Source: CAZAPG01 sp964486935 (lineage in GTDB: Bacteria > Chloroflexota > Anaerolineae > 4572-78 > J111). Taken from it: 64,000 nucleotides of DNA. Below are positions 1 through 7,365 of the stretch, in pieces. How positions within the stretch are numbered: position 1 is the stretch's first letter; each line of letters opens with the position of its first letter. The notes under the pieces are model-generated. The model saw only the letters and a program-made list of their open reading frames with translations, ran no database searches and was not told the DNA's origin. The position numbers were made by a program, and so were the translations under genes. Location: assembly GCA_964486935.1 (NCBI GenBank), contig CAZAPG010000010.1, positions 112,087-176,086 of the forward strand, in the 5' to 3' direction.

Positions 1-833
1 GTCAGATTGCGCAGGTAATCTTTAACCTTGAGTTGGGGCATCTCTTTTTCCAGGGCCTCAATTTTTGAGTCCATCGAAAGGATTAACTCATGGCTAAACT
101 GCTCCAGTTCAGACAGGTCAAGGCCCAGGTCAAACATATGGTTGAGGCGTCGCAGCAGGTCGTACCAGGCTTTGTAATCATTTTCAATGCGGATACCTTG
201 CAACAGCGAGGATAATTGCGACAAATCATAGGCGGGCACAAAGGCGTACATTACAAAAAATTCCAGCCCCTTTTCCTCGGCCTGGCTCAGTAGAAAAGAA
301 CCGATGGTCGCGCCGCCTTCATAATTAGAGAACCTGACCGCGTATTCTTCTAACCCGGCTTTCATGTGGGGCAGGCTGTAAGCGCAGGATATATCCCTGT
401 CTTTGTCATAGGGCATGGGGCCATACACCCCCCCCACCGCGCTCATTTTTTTGACCCCCAGAGCTTGGGCAGCTTCAAACAGGGCGTCGCCATATTGTTC
501 GGCGTTGAGGTGGGGTTCGCTGCCCAAAAATATCACCAGCCCTTTTTGCTCATCGCCGGTATAAAAAAATTCATTTTTTCGATGCGACAGGGCTTTGGTG
601 TGTCCCTCTTTAAGCTTTATTTCCGGGCGCAAAAAGTGATGGGTGCCCGGTATCTGGAACAGGTAAAAACCGGCCGGCTTGATTTCGCCAATTTTCCTGG
701 CCCCGGTATGCTCAATCAGGTATTGCGGCAACTCCGATGAAATTGAGCCGGCATCGGCCCACTGCTGCCAGCCGACAATCATATATATTTCCCTGGCCGT
801 TGGCTTTTCCCAAAGTTCAAGCTGATTATTCAT
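1..833 (-). CDS. PAC2-family protein (3' end outside window)
   Basis: The minus strand is open from an ATG at 833 to the window edge (about 277 residues, no stop reached), with GGAG 10 nt upstream. The N-terminus (YMIVGWQQWADAGSISSE) matches the start of PAC2 / proteasome-assembly-chaperone-2 domain proteins (old DUF75). The typical 'VGG' and 'YG' turns follow (SAVGGVYGPMPYDKDRD), and the visible end is a charged helical tail. In bacteria this family is widespread but its role is not established; some members sit beside proteasome or ATP-grasp genes. The gene lies downstream of the large secreted protein and is separated from it by a strong terminator, so it is probably expressed on its own. 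The C-terminus is missing only because the window ends. Confidence 0.75.
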   Translation of the reverse strand, partial: MNNQLELWEKPTAREIYMIVGWQQWADAGSISSELPQYLIEHTGARKIGEIKPAGFYLFQIPGTHHFLRPEIKLKEGHTKALSHRKNEFFYTGDEQKGLVIFLGSEPHLNAEQYGDALFEAAQALGVKKMSAVGGVYGPMPYDKDRDISCAYSLPHMKAGLEEYAVRFSNYEGGATIGSFLLSQAEEKGLEFFVMYAFVPAYDLSQLSSLLQGIRIENDYKAWYDLLRRLNHMFDLGLDLSELEQFSHELILSMDSKIEALEKEMPQLKVKDYLRNL

Positions 834-917
834 TGATTATTTTCTCCAATCAAGCGGGTCAGCGCGCTTCCTCTTAATGTAATGGTATTTGGGGGATTGG
901 TCAAACCATACCGCCTT

Positions 918-960
918 TAAAAAATAAAATTGGACACGGGTACCCCGCCCGTGTCCAATT
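918..960 (-). terminator. Rho-independent terminator after the SBBP/dockerin gene
   Basis: A perfect 13-bp stem (AATTGGACACGGG at 928-940 paired with 948-960) closes a 7-nt loop. Read on the minus strand it is followed by a T-rich run (complement of 918-929). It lies 29 nt beyond the stop of the 1159-aa gene and upstream of the PAC2 gene, so it should end transcription between them. Confidence 0.85.
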
Positions 961-988
961 GGCGTTTTGTTGGCCGATAAAAAAGCTG

Positions 989-3900
989 CTATTGGCTGCC
1001 GGGCAGTTTTTGACCAAAGTTACTGGCAATGATGGTCAGGTCAAAAATATCAACCACGCCGTCGCCGTTCAGGTCGGCGGCGGAATCGCTGCTGCCGTAG
1101 CGAGAGGCAACCAGCGACAAATCAAAGATGTCAACCTGACCGTCGCCGTTTACATCGCTGAGCGTAACTTTTTCCACGGAATAGAAATTAAATGTAATCT
1201 CGTCGCTTTCTCCCTGGCGCAGCGCCGAAGCCGGGGCAATGCCGCCGCAAACCGCGGCGTGGTCGCCAATTACGCTGACCACGCCGGGCGCGCCGCCGCT
1301 GGTCACATAAACCCGATTGGCGGCGCGGTCAACAGCAATGCCGTCGGTGGGGTTAGCGCCCACGTTTTGAGCAAAGGGCACGTGAAAACGGCTGCTCCAG
1401 CCTTTGGGAATGAAGAGCGCCTGGTTGGCCTCGCTGCCGTCACCGGTGGCGGTAGTGGCCCACACGTGCCCGCCATCGCCGGCCGGCCCAAGGTGGGGGT
1501 TAACGGCAATAACCCGCAGCGGGATGCGCCGGTTGGGGTTGTAACCCCGCTGAAACGAGGCCCAGCCCAAAAACTGGTCGGGCTGGCCGTTGAGCGGGCC
1601 AAGGGCCACAATCCGGTTGGTTTGGATGGTGGCGACATACACAATGTCTCGCGTTTCATCCACGGCGATGCCGTAGGCCCGGCCGCTATCCCACAGTTGC
1701 GTCACTTTGCTAACCGCCGCGTCGTTGAGAACGGTCACGGAGTTGTGACCGTTGTTAGCCACGTACACCTTGCCGTTGTTGGGATTGGCCGCTAGGTGGA
1801 AAGGCTGGTTGAACGAGCCGGTGAGCGTGGTCACAACGCTGTGGCCGGCGGCGTCAACCACCGAAACGGAATTGCCCAGGCTGTTAGCCACGTAAACGTA
1901 ATTGTGCAGCGGGTCGTAAGCCACGCCCCACGGCCCCTGGCCCACCGCAATGGCCGGATGCGCCACAAAATCGGCGGGGTTGTCGGCGGCCTGGATGGGG
2001 GTCAGCAGGTTGGGCGCATAGTTTGACACCCAGATAACATCGTTGGCGGGGTCGTAGGCCAGGCCGTTGGCGCTGGTAATGCCGGTGATGGTGCGCAGCA
2101 CGGTGTTGGTTGCGCCATCAATTACCGAGACGCTGTTGCTGCCAAAGTTGGCCACGTAAACCCGGCCCCGCTCCGAATCAACCGCCACGCCGCGCGGGTT
2201 GTCGCCCACGGTAATCTGGCCCAGGCCGGTGGGGGCGCAGGCGTGCTCCGGCACGGGCGGCGGCGTGGGTTCGGGTTCCGGCTCGCTGCTGCCGGTGAAG
2301 AGTTTGGCGATGAAGGCATCCTGCCCGCCGGAGCGCTCCGTATCAAAGGCTAACTCGGTAACGGGGAAATCGGGCGAGCCGGTGTAGCCGGTAACATAAA
2401 CGTTGCCGCCGGCGTCGGCGACCAGGTCGTAGCCCGCTTCGCCATACTGGCCGCCCAGATAAGTGCCATAGGCTAAGGCGCTGCCGGCCGGATTCAGTTT
2501 GGCCACAAAGGCGTCAGGGTAGCCGCTTCGGCTGGTCTGAAATGAATCGGGGGTGACGGGAAAATCGGTGGAATAGGTTGCGCCGGTCACATAGGCGTGG
2601 TTTGACTCGTCTACGGCAATGGCAAAGCCGTTATCGTGGTCGCTGCCGCCCAGATAGGTGGCGTAAACCAGCCCGCTGCCGGCGGCGTTGAATTTGACCA
2701 CAAAAACATCGCCCAGATGGGTGATATCATCGCTGCTGTGGGCCTCTGTTTGAAAGGCACCGGGCGTCGTGGGGAAGTTGGTCGAGGTGGTATCGCCGGT
2801 AACGTAAGCGTTGCCGTCCGGGTCTACGGCAATGCCCCGGCCGGCATCGTTGCCGTTGCCGCCCAAAAAGGTGGCGTAGCTCAACTCGCTGCCGGTGGGG
2901 TTCAGTTTGGCCACAAAGATGCGGTTAAAGCTGGTATCAAACGCGCCGGGCGTGGTGGGAAAATCGGCGGATTCGGTTGCGCCGGTCAGGTAGGCGCTGC
3001 CCGACTCGTCAACCGCGATGGCGCTGCCTTCATCGGTGTTGCTGCCGCCAAGATAGGTGGCGTAATCCAGATTGCTGCCGGCGGAATTTAGTTTGACTAC
3101 AAAGGCATCGCGGCCAAAGGCGCCGCCGCCGTTGTAGTCGGTATCCAGCGCGCCCGGCGTTACCGGAAAGTCCGCCGAGGCGGTAAAGCCGGTGACAAAA
3201 GCGTTGCCGCCGTTATCCACGGCCAGGCCAAAGCCCAACTCGGAGTCGCCGCCGCCCAGATAGGTGGCGTAGGCCAGCTCCGTTCCGCCGGGGTTGAGCT
3301 TGAGCGCAAAGGCATCGCCGCTGCCGTTGTAGGTGGTATCAAAGGCGTCGGGCGTTACCGGAAAATCAAGGGAAGCGGTATCGCCGGTAACATAGGCGCT
3401 GCCCGCCTCGTCCACCGCAATGGCAAAGCCCCGGCCCCCGCCGATAAAGGTGGCGTAAACCAAATCTGCGCCGGCGGGGTTCAATTTAGCCACAAAAGAG
3501 TCGCCGCCATCCACATTGATATCAAACGCGCCGGGCGTTACCGGAAAGTCGGTGGAGATGGTATGGCCGACAATGTAGGCGTTGCCTTCCTGGTCTATGG
3601 TAATGGAGCGGCCATCCTCGCCGCCTGCGCTGCCGCCCAAAAAGGTGCTGTAAAGCAGGTCAGCCGCACCCGCCGCCGCAATTTCTGTGGGCAGGCTGCC
3701 GGCCGTCGTTTCCGCCGGGGCAAAGGGGGCGGCAATTTCGGCCTGGTTGACCTGTTGAGGGGCGGCGGTTAATTCAACCGGCTGGTAATCTGTATCAACC
3801 ACCTGTAATAAAGGCAGCGTCACCTCGCCGACGGCGGTATTCAGCCGGAGCTGGCCGTTGTCATCCAGGCTCATTTCATCGGCGCCTGCTACCTGAAGCC

Positions 3901-4468
3901 GCACTTCCGGCCCGGAGTCGCCGGTTTGAGCCAGGGCGGCCTCCGGCGCGTCGCGCAAAACCAGCCGCTGCACCAACTTGCCATTTTGGCCGGTCAGTTC
4001 CAGGTCAACGCCGGGGTACAAATCTATGTAGCGCACGCCGCCCCAAACCGGCACGTTGGCCTGCCAGTTGCCGGGGTCGCTGCCGGCAAAGTAAGAGATG
4101 GTAGTATCCAGCCGGTTGAACGGCTCTAACTGCGGCGCAGGGTTGGCGCCGGCAAAACCAAAGCGCAGGTTGACGCCCCGCAGTGGTTCGGGCGGCAGGC
4201 CGGCGGAGGGGTTGCCGGTTGTGGCGGGCTGTTTAACCACTGTTACCCACAGCGCATCATCGGCCAGGCGCAGAGTCATCTGGCCCATATTGGCCTGAAA
4301 GCGAATCCGCGCATCAGAAAACTGGCCCACGTTTTCAATAAACATTACGGAAGGCTCTTCTTCCTGAGCCAGAGTGGCCGGGCCAGGCAGGCTGATTGAG
4401 GCCAGTACCAGGGTTATCAGGGCTAACCCGCCGATGAACCATATTTTTATTTTCGGTTGTGTTTTCAT
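989..4468 (-). CDS. Secreted SBBP-repeat / beta-propeller protein with C-terminal dockerin
   Basis: The 1159-aa protein has a signal peptide (about residues 1-35, ending ATLAQ). An N-terminal globular region begins with an ENVGQF motif, as in many SBBP proteins. Residues about 265-730 hold eight to nine SBBP repeats (unit like YATYLGGS...GNAYVTG.T.S.DFPVTPGAFD). An E/P-rich linker follows, then YVTN-type propeller repeats at about 745-1080 (VYVANFGSNSVSVID). A type I dockerin at about 1103-1159 has two calcium loops (DVNGDGQVDIFDL and DLNGDGVVDIFDL). The protein is predicted to be exported; the dockerin implies docking to a cohesin, and cohesins are encoded at 22.6-27.1 kb. The Shine-Dalgarno is GAAGGGA before ATG. 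A terminator-like hairpin lies in the leader just upstream. The ligand of the propeller is unknown. Confidence 0.85.
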   Translation of the reverse strand: MKTQPKIKIWFIGGLALITLVLASISLPGPATLAQEEEPSVMFIENVGQFSDARIRFQANMGQMTLRLADDALWVTVVKQPATTGNPSAGLPPEPLRGVNLRFGFAGANPAPQLEPFNRLDTTISYFAGSDPGNWQANVPVWGGVRYIDLYPGVDLELTGQNGKLVQRLVLRDAPEAALAQTGDSGPEVRLQVAGADEMSLDDNGQLRLNTAVGEVTLPLLQVVDTDYQPVELTAAPQQVNQAEIAAPFAPAETTAGSLPTEIAAAGAADLLYSTFLGGSAGGEDGRSITIDQEGNAYIVGHTISTDFPVTPGAFDINVDGGDSFVAKLNPAGADLVYATFIGGGRGFAIAVDEAGSAYVTGDTASLDFPVTPDAFDTTYNGSGDAFALKLNPGGTELAYATYLGGGDSELGFGLAVDNGGNAFVTGFTASADFPVTPGALDTDYNGGGAFGRDAFVVKLNSAGSNLDYATYLGGSNTDEGSAIAVDESGSAYLTGATESADFPTTPGAFDTSFNRIFVAKLNPTGSELSYATFLGGNGNDAGRGIAVDPDGNAYVTGDTTSTNFPTTPGAFQTEAHSSDDITHLGDVFVVKFNAAGSGLVYATYLGGSDHDNGFAIAVDESNHAYVTGATYSTDFPVTPDSFQTSRSGYPDAFVAKLNPAGSALAYGTYLGGQYGEAGYDLVADAGGNVYVTGYTGSPDFPVTELAFDTERSGGQDAFIAKLFTGSSEPEPEPTPPPVPEHACAPTGLGQITVGDNPRGVAVDSERGRVYVANFGSNSVSVIDGATNTVLRTITGITSANGLAYDPANDVIWVSNYAPNLLTPIQAADNPADFVAHPAIAVGQGPWGVAYDPLHNYVYVANSLGNSVSVVDAAGHSVVTTLTGSFNQPFHLAANPNNGKVYVANNGHNSVTVLNDAAVSKVTQLWDSGRAYGIAVDETRDIVYVATIQTNRIVALGPLNGQPDQFLGWASFQRGYNPNRRIPLRVIAVNPHLGPAGDGGHVWATTATGDGSEANQALFIPKGWSSRFHVPFAQNVGANPTDGIAVDRAANRVYVTSGGAPGVVSVIGDHAAVCGGIAPASALRQGESDEITFNFYSVEKVTLSDVNGDGQVDIFDLSLVASRYGSSDSAADLNGDGVVDIFDLTIIASNFGQKLPGSQ

Positions 4469-4498
4469 AATTTATCCCTTCCCTACGGGTCAAACAAC

Positions 4499-4527
4499 AA
4501 AAAAGCCAACCCTGTAACGGGCTGGCT
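4499..4527 (-). terminator. Terminator hairpin in the leader of the SBBP/dockerin gene (possible attenuator)
   Basis: On the minus strand AGCCAGCCC pairs with GGGTTGGCT (9 bp, one G-U) around a 6-nt loop, followed directly by six T. It ends only about 30 nt before the ATG at 4468. No convincing gene precedes it on this strand; the 69-codon frame at 4490-4699 ends inside the T-run. It may attenuate transcription of the long downstream gene, or terminate an unrecognised small RNA. Confidence 0.6.
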
Positions 4528-4917
4528 CGATAAATAAAGTATCAAAGGCGGGGTCAACGGGATACATCTCCCTTATTGGCCGGGAAAATGTATCGCGCAC
4601 CCAGGCGTAAACGGCAGGCAACCGGTTTTGCATATAGAATTTTTTGGTTTGCGCGCCATACCGATTTTTTAAAGAGCTGCTACCCGCCAGGGTAGACATA
4701 TTATCTTAACCTTGAGTATATCAAGAAGATGTCTCCAAGTCTAGTGACAAATGGTACTACATTGAGGTGATAATTGTCATTTTGGTGAAATTCAGCCGTC
4801 TGGTAGGGATTTCCCTACCCCTCAGACAGGAGTCTTCCCCATTGAAGGAGGGATGAAGAGGGTGTATAGTTGGTAACAAGTAGGATCAATCAAGGTCCTG
4901 CACTTTGCAGAAGGATT

Positions 4918-5187
4918 ATGACCATGATTATTCGAGCTAATTCCAAATTTCCGGCGATTACCGCCCAAAATGTTGGACGTGAAGTGTGGAGTAATCGCCA
5001 GCCGGTTGTGCGAATTATTGGCGATAGACAAACACTGCAACGTATTGCCTGGATATTTCAGCGCGTGCCCGACATGTTCGAGGTTCGGTTTGATTATGCC
5101 TCGCTGGTGGTGCGCCGCGCCCGCCCCCCTCTTCAACCCTTTCGGCCAGCCCGGCAACTCTCCCGAAAAATGGCGGTAGCGGGTTGA
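4918..5187 (+). CDS. Small hypothetical protein
   Basis: An 89-codon frame opens at ATG 4918 (a second ATG at 4924) just after GAAGGA, which suits the second ATG as start. The product is basic and rich in Arg (MIIRANSKFPAI... to ...RKMAVAG), with no signal peptide, membrane segment or family I recognise. It stands alone between the minus-strand SBBP gene and the plus-strand propeller gene. The coding potential is modest and it could be a chance frame. Confidence 0.35.
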   Translation: MTMIIRANSKFPAITAQNVGREVWSNRQPVVRIIGDRQTLQRIAWIFQRVPDMFEVRFDYASLVVRRARPPLQPFRPARQLSRKMAVAG

Positions 5188-5424
5188 TGCTGCCGCCTGA
5201 ACGGGTCGATTTTGGCCTGTTGGGGTAGGCAAAACGGCCATCGTTTTCGTAATATATGCTAATTCCACAACGTTAAAACTCATTCATTTGACGTACACGC
5301 AACGGGTCTTTTGGCCGATTATAAATTGACTCATTTTTGATATGATATATTTAAGGAAACCAGTTATCTTTAAGGCCAAATTGCTCGCTAAAGTATCCCT
5401 TCCACGGGGGTATAGGAGGCAAAA
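5188..5424. other. Intergenic leader of the BNR-propeller gene
   Basis: This stretch has no credible gene. It becomes AT-rich at about 5320-5360 (runs such as TTGATATGATATATTT), where a promoter for the gene at 5425 is likely, but I could not fit a well-spaced -35/-10 pair. It ends with a strong ribosome-binding site, ATAGGAGGC, before the ATG. Confidence 0.4.
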
Positions 5425-6630
5425 ATGAAAAAGAAAAACCTATTGCTGAGGATTGGACTGTTTGCCGTCATTCTCTTTTTGGGAACAGGCGTGGCCATGT
5501 TTGTTGGCGAAACCAGGGGCCTGGCCCTCGCTGACCTGTCGGATGCGCCGGTAAAAATGCTGGCGGATGCCCCCTATGGTAACGAGCTTTACGCCGCGTT
5601 AAACCAGGCTGAGGCGCATAGCGTTTATCGCAGCGATGATTATGGCCGCTCGTGGCAAAAAGTTGCGCCCCTGCCCAATGTGTCTATTAGCGCCCTGGAA
5701 ATTCACCCGACCAACGAAGATACTATTTTTGTGGGCACCAGCGGGTCCAACCGCCAGGAAGGCAGCCTGTGGTACAGTAACAATAAAGGCGCAAGCTGGC
5801 AGCGATACACGCTCAACCTGCCGGCCAATGCCGATGGTCAATTGCCGGCTGTATCTGCCTTAACGGTTGACCCCAACCATCCGGGGATTCTTTATGTTGG
5901 CACACAGGGGCGCGGGTTGTATCGGGTTCAATCGGGCTATGCCGGCTTTGAAGTTATTGGCGACCCCTCGGTGCAGGACCTGTATGTGAATGATGTTGTG
6001 GTTGCCCCCCAAAGCCAGGTATATGCCGTTACCACCGATGGCTTGATGGTGATTGAAGACAACCACCTGCGCCGAATTGCCACGCTGCCCGACGCCGCGG
6101 TGAGTCTGGCGATTGACCCCGCCAACCCAAAAATTCTCTATGCGGGCACCGTGGGCTACGGCCTGCACCGTTCAACCGATGGCGGGCAAAGCTGGCAGCC
6201 AATGAACAATGGGTTGGGCTGGCAGCCGGGGATTATATTGCGTATTCCCGCTATTGCCATCGACAGGGAAAACCCCCAACACCTGGCCCTGGCTGCGGCC
6301 TTTAGCGTTGGCAGCCGGCTAACGGGCGATGGCATTTATGAAAGTTTTAACGGCGGCCGACACTGGACTAAAATTGCTGATACCCGCGAGTTAGCCAATC
6401 GAATCACTATCGAAGCCGGCGGCATTTATGTTGCCGCCGACTCCGGCTTGACCCGGTACGGAAACCCGCTGCCCTCAACCACGCCCGAAACCTGGTTCCG
6501 CACGCGGTTGTTGGCCAGCCCTACCGTTACCCAGGCAGCCATTCTGCTATTAACCATAGCGCTGGGCGGGCTGGTTTTGCTGGGACGAATTGAGTGGTTC
6601 TTGAAAATTCGCCACGTTAAAATGGCTTAG
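5425..6630 (+). CDS. Membrane-anchored BNR/Asp-box beta-propeller protein
   Basis: The 401-aa protein begins with a basic N-terminus and a hydrophobic export signal (about residues 5-35). The body contains at least four Asp-box motifs of the sialidase/sortilin (VPS10, photosynthesis-stability-factor-like) propeller type: SDDYGRSW, SNNKGASW, STDGGQSW and SFNGGRHW. A transmembrane helix lies near the C-terminus (about 365-385), followed by a short basic tail. This topology gives an extracytoplasmic propeller held in the membrane. No catalytic sialidase residues are evident, so a binding or scaffold role is more likely than glycosidase activity. GGAGG lies at ideal distance from the ATG. It is followed by two small membrane-protein genes on the same strand. 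Confidence 0.8.
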   Translation: MKKKNLLLRIGLFAVILFLGTGVAMFVGETRGLALADLSDAPVKMLADAPYGNELYAALNQAEAHSVYRSDDYGRSWQKVAPLPNVSISALEIHPTNEDTIFVGTSGSNRQEGSLWYSNNKGASWQRYTLNLPANADGQLPAVSALTVDPNHPGILYVGTQGRGLYRVQSGYAGFEVIGDPSVQDLYVNDVVVAPQSQVYAVTTDGLMVIEDNHLRRIATLPDAAVSLAIDPANPKILYAGTVGYGLHRSTDGGQSWQPMNNGLGWQPGIILRIPAIAIDRENPQHLALAAAFSVGSRLTGDGIYESFNGGRHWTKIADTRELANRITIEAGGIYVAADSGLTRYGNPLPSTTPETWFRTRLLASPTVTQAAILLLTIALGGLVLLGRIEWFLKIRHVKMA

Positions 6631-6638
6631 GGGAACGC

Positions 6639-6671
6639 GGGGAGTCTCCCCATAACCCTTCCAGACTCCCC
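6639..6671. repeat. Intercistronic stem-loop
   Basis: GGGGAGTCT at 6639-6647 pairs perfectly with AGACTCCCC at 6663-6671 (9 bp, 15-nt loop) between the propeller gene and the next small gene on the same strand. There is no T-run, so it is more likely an mRNA-processing or stability hairpin than a terminator. Confidence 0.5.
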
Positions 6672-6706
6672 AAACCCGGGATGTGCCAATTAAGGAGGCG
6701 CTGATT

Positions 6707-7042
6707 ATGAAATGGGTTCGAATTATTTTGGCGGGCCTGGCTATTTGGGGGTTAACTCTCATCTGGCTTGAGCTGAATTTAATACTGACTTCGCCCCTGG
6801 TACTGGGATTGCTCATTGGGCTGTTGATGATTATCCCGGCCTACTGGCTGGGCCGATATTTTGAACAGGGACAAAATCAATCCAATGGCGCGGGCACAGA
6901 TTGTAGAGATAATGACATTTCAATATCGCAACCCCAATCCCACCGCTCGCGCCATCAACACCCAACCCTGCCAATGCGAATTGGCAGCGTCACCAATCAT
7001 TCGCACGCCACCCGGCCTATGCGCCTGGGGCTTCAACGGTAG
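6707..7042 (+). CDS. Small two-helix membrane protein
   Basis: The ATG at 6707 has the best ribosome-binding site (AAGGAGG, 8 nt upstream), so I prefer it to the in-frame ATG at 6683. The 111-aa product has two hydrophobic helices at about residues 3-27 and 29-50, then a hydrophilic tail rich in Asn, Ser, His and Arg. I recognise no family. It lies 76 bp after the propeller gene and 9 bp before another tiny membrane protein, so the three may be co-transcribed. The tail is low in conserved-looking features and may not be under strong constraint. Confidence 0.5.
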   Translation: MKWVRIILAGLAIWGLTLIWLELNLILTSPLVLGLLIGLLMIIPAYWLGRYFEQGQNQSNGAGTDCRDNDISISQPQSHRSRHQHPTLPMRIGSVTNHSHATRPMRLGLQR

Positions 7043-7051
7043 GCTGTAATA

Positions 7052-7210
7052 ATGTTGACTATCATGATTGTTAAATTGGCTACCATCTGGTTAGCGGTTG
7101 ATTTGTTAATTGTGGCGACAGTCTGGTATCTGGCTACGGTTATCAAACCGCGTTTTCCCCACTGGTGGAAGCGGGAAGTAATTGACGACGAACCGCGCAC
7201 TATCCGATAA
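7052..7210 (+). CDS. Very small single-helix membrane protein
   Basis: A 52-aa frame starts at ATG 7052, 9 nt after the preceding stop. It encodes one hydrophobic helix (about residues 3-31) followed by a basic-then-acidic tail (KPRFPHWWKREVIDDEPRTIR). The membrane helix with a short charged cytoplasmic tail and the close spacing to the upstream gene support a real, perhaps translationally coupled, gene. The Shine-Dalgarno is weak (TAGG) and I recognise no family. Confidence 0.45.
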   Translation: MLTIMIVKLATIWLAVDLLIVATVWYLATVIKPRFPHWWKREVIDDEPRTIR

Positions 7211-7312
7211 CCACCCGCCCGGATGGGCAATAGCCAGAATTGCCCACATCGACCGGTTGAATCGCACTATGAGGTTTTCTGCCTGCTGTTTGAGTAATCG
7301 GCAGCAGTGAAA

Positions 7313-7348
7313 AAAAGGGCGTCGCCAAATTTTTGGTGACGCCCTTTT
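7313..7348. terminator. Bidirectional terminator between convergent units
   Basis: AAAAGGGCGTCGCCA (7313-7327) pairs with TGGTGACGCCCTTTT (7334-7348) with a single G-U, around a 6-nt AT loop. The A-run and T-run flanking the stem give a U-tract in both directions. It sits between the plus-strand small membrane genes and the minus-strand priA. Confidence 0.8.
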
Positions 7349-7365
7349 AGGTTTAAAAATACCCT

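Noticed and set aside
959..1795. 278-codon plus-strand frame opposite the SBBP/dockerin gene
   Set aside because: The minus-strand frame encodes recognisable propeller and dockerin repeats. The plus frame only repeats because the gene does.
4490..4699. 69-codon minus-strand frame upstream of the SBBP gene as a real gene
   Set aside because: It ends inside the T-run of a terminator hairpin, has only a weak ribosome-binding site and no recognisable family. I treat the region as leader.
4550..4720. Cyclic di-GMP riboswitch in the SBBP leader
   Set aside because: A GCGCAAACC stretch recalls the GEMM core, but the matching second half and the tetraloop/receptor parts are not present. A covariance-model search would decide.
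4822..5283. 153-codon minus-strand frame in the gap before the propeller gene
   Set aside because: It has no ribosome-binding site and no recognisable motif, and it overlaps a shorter plus-strand frame with a better start.
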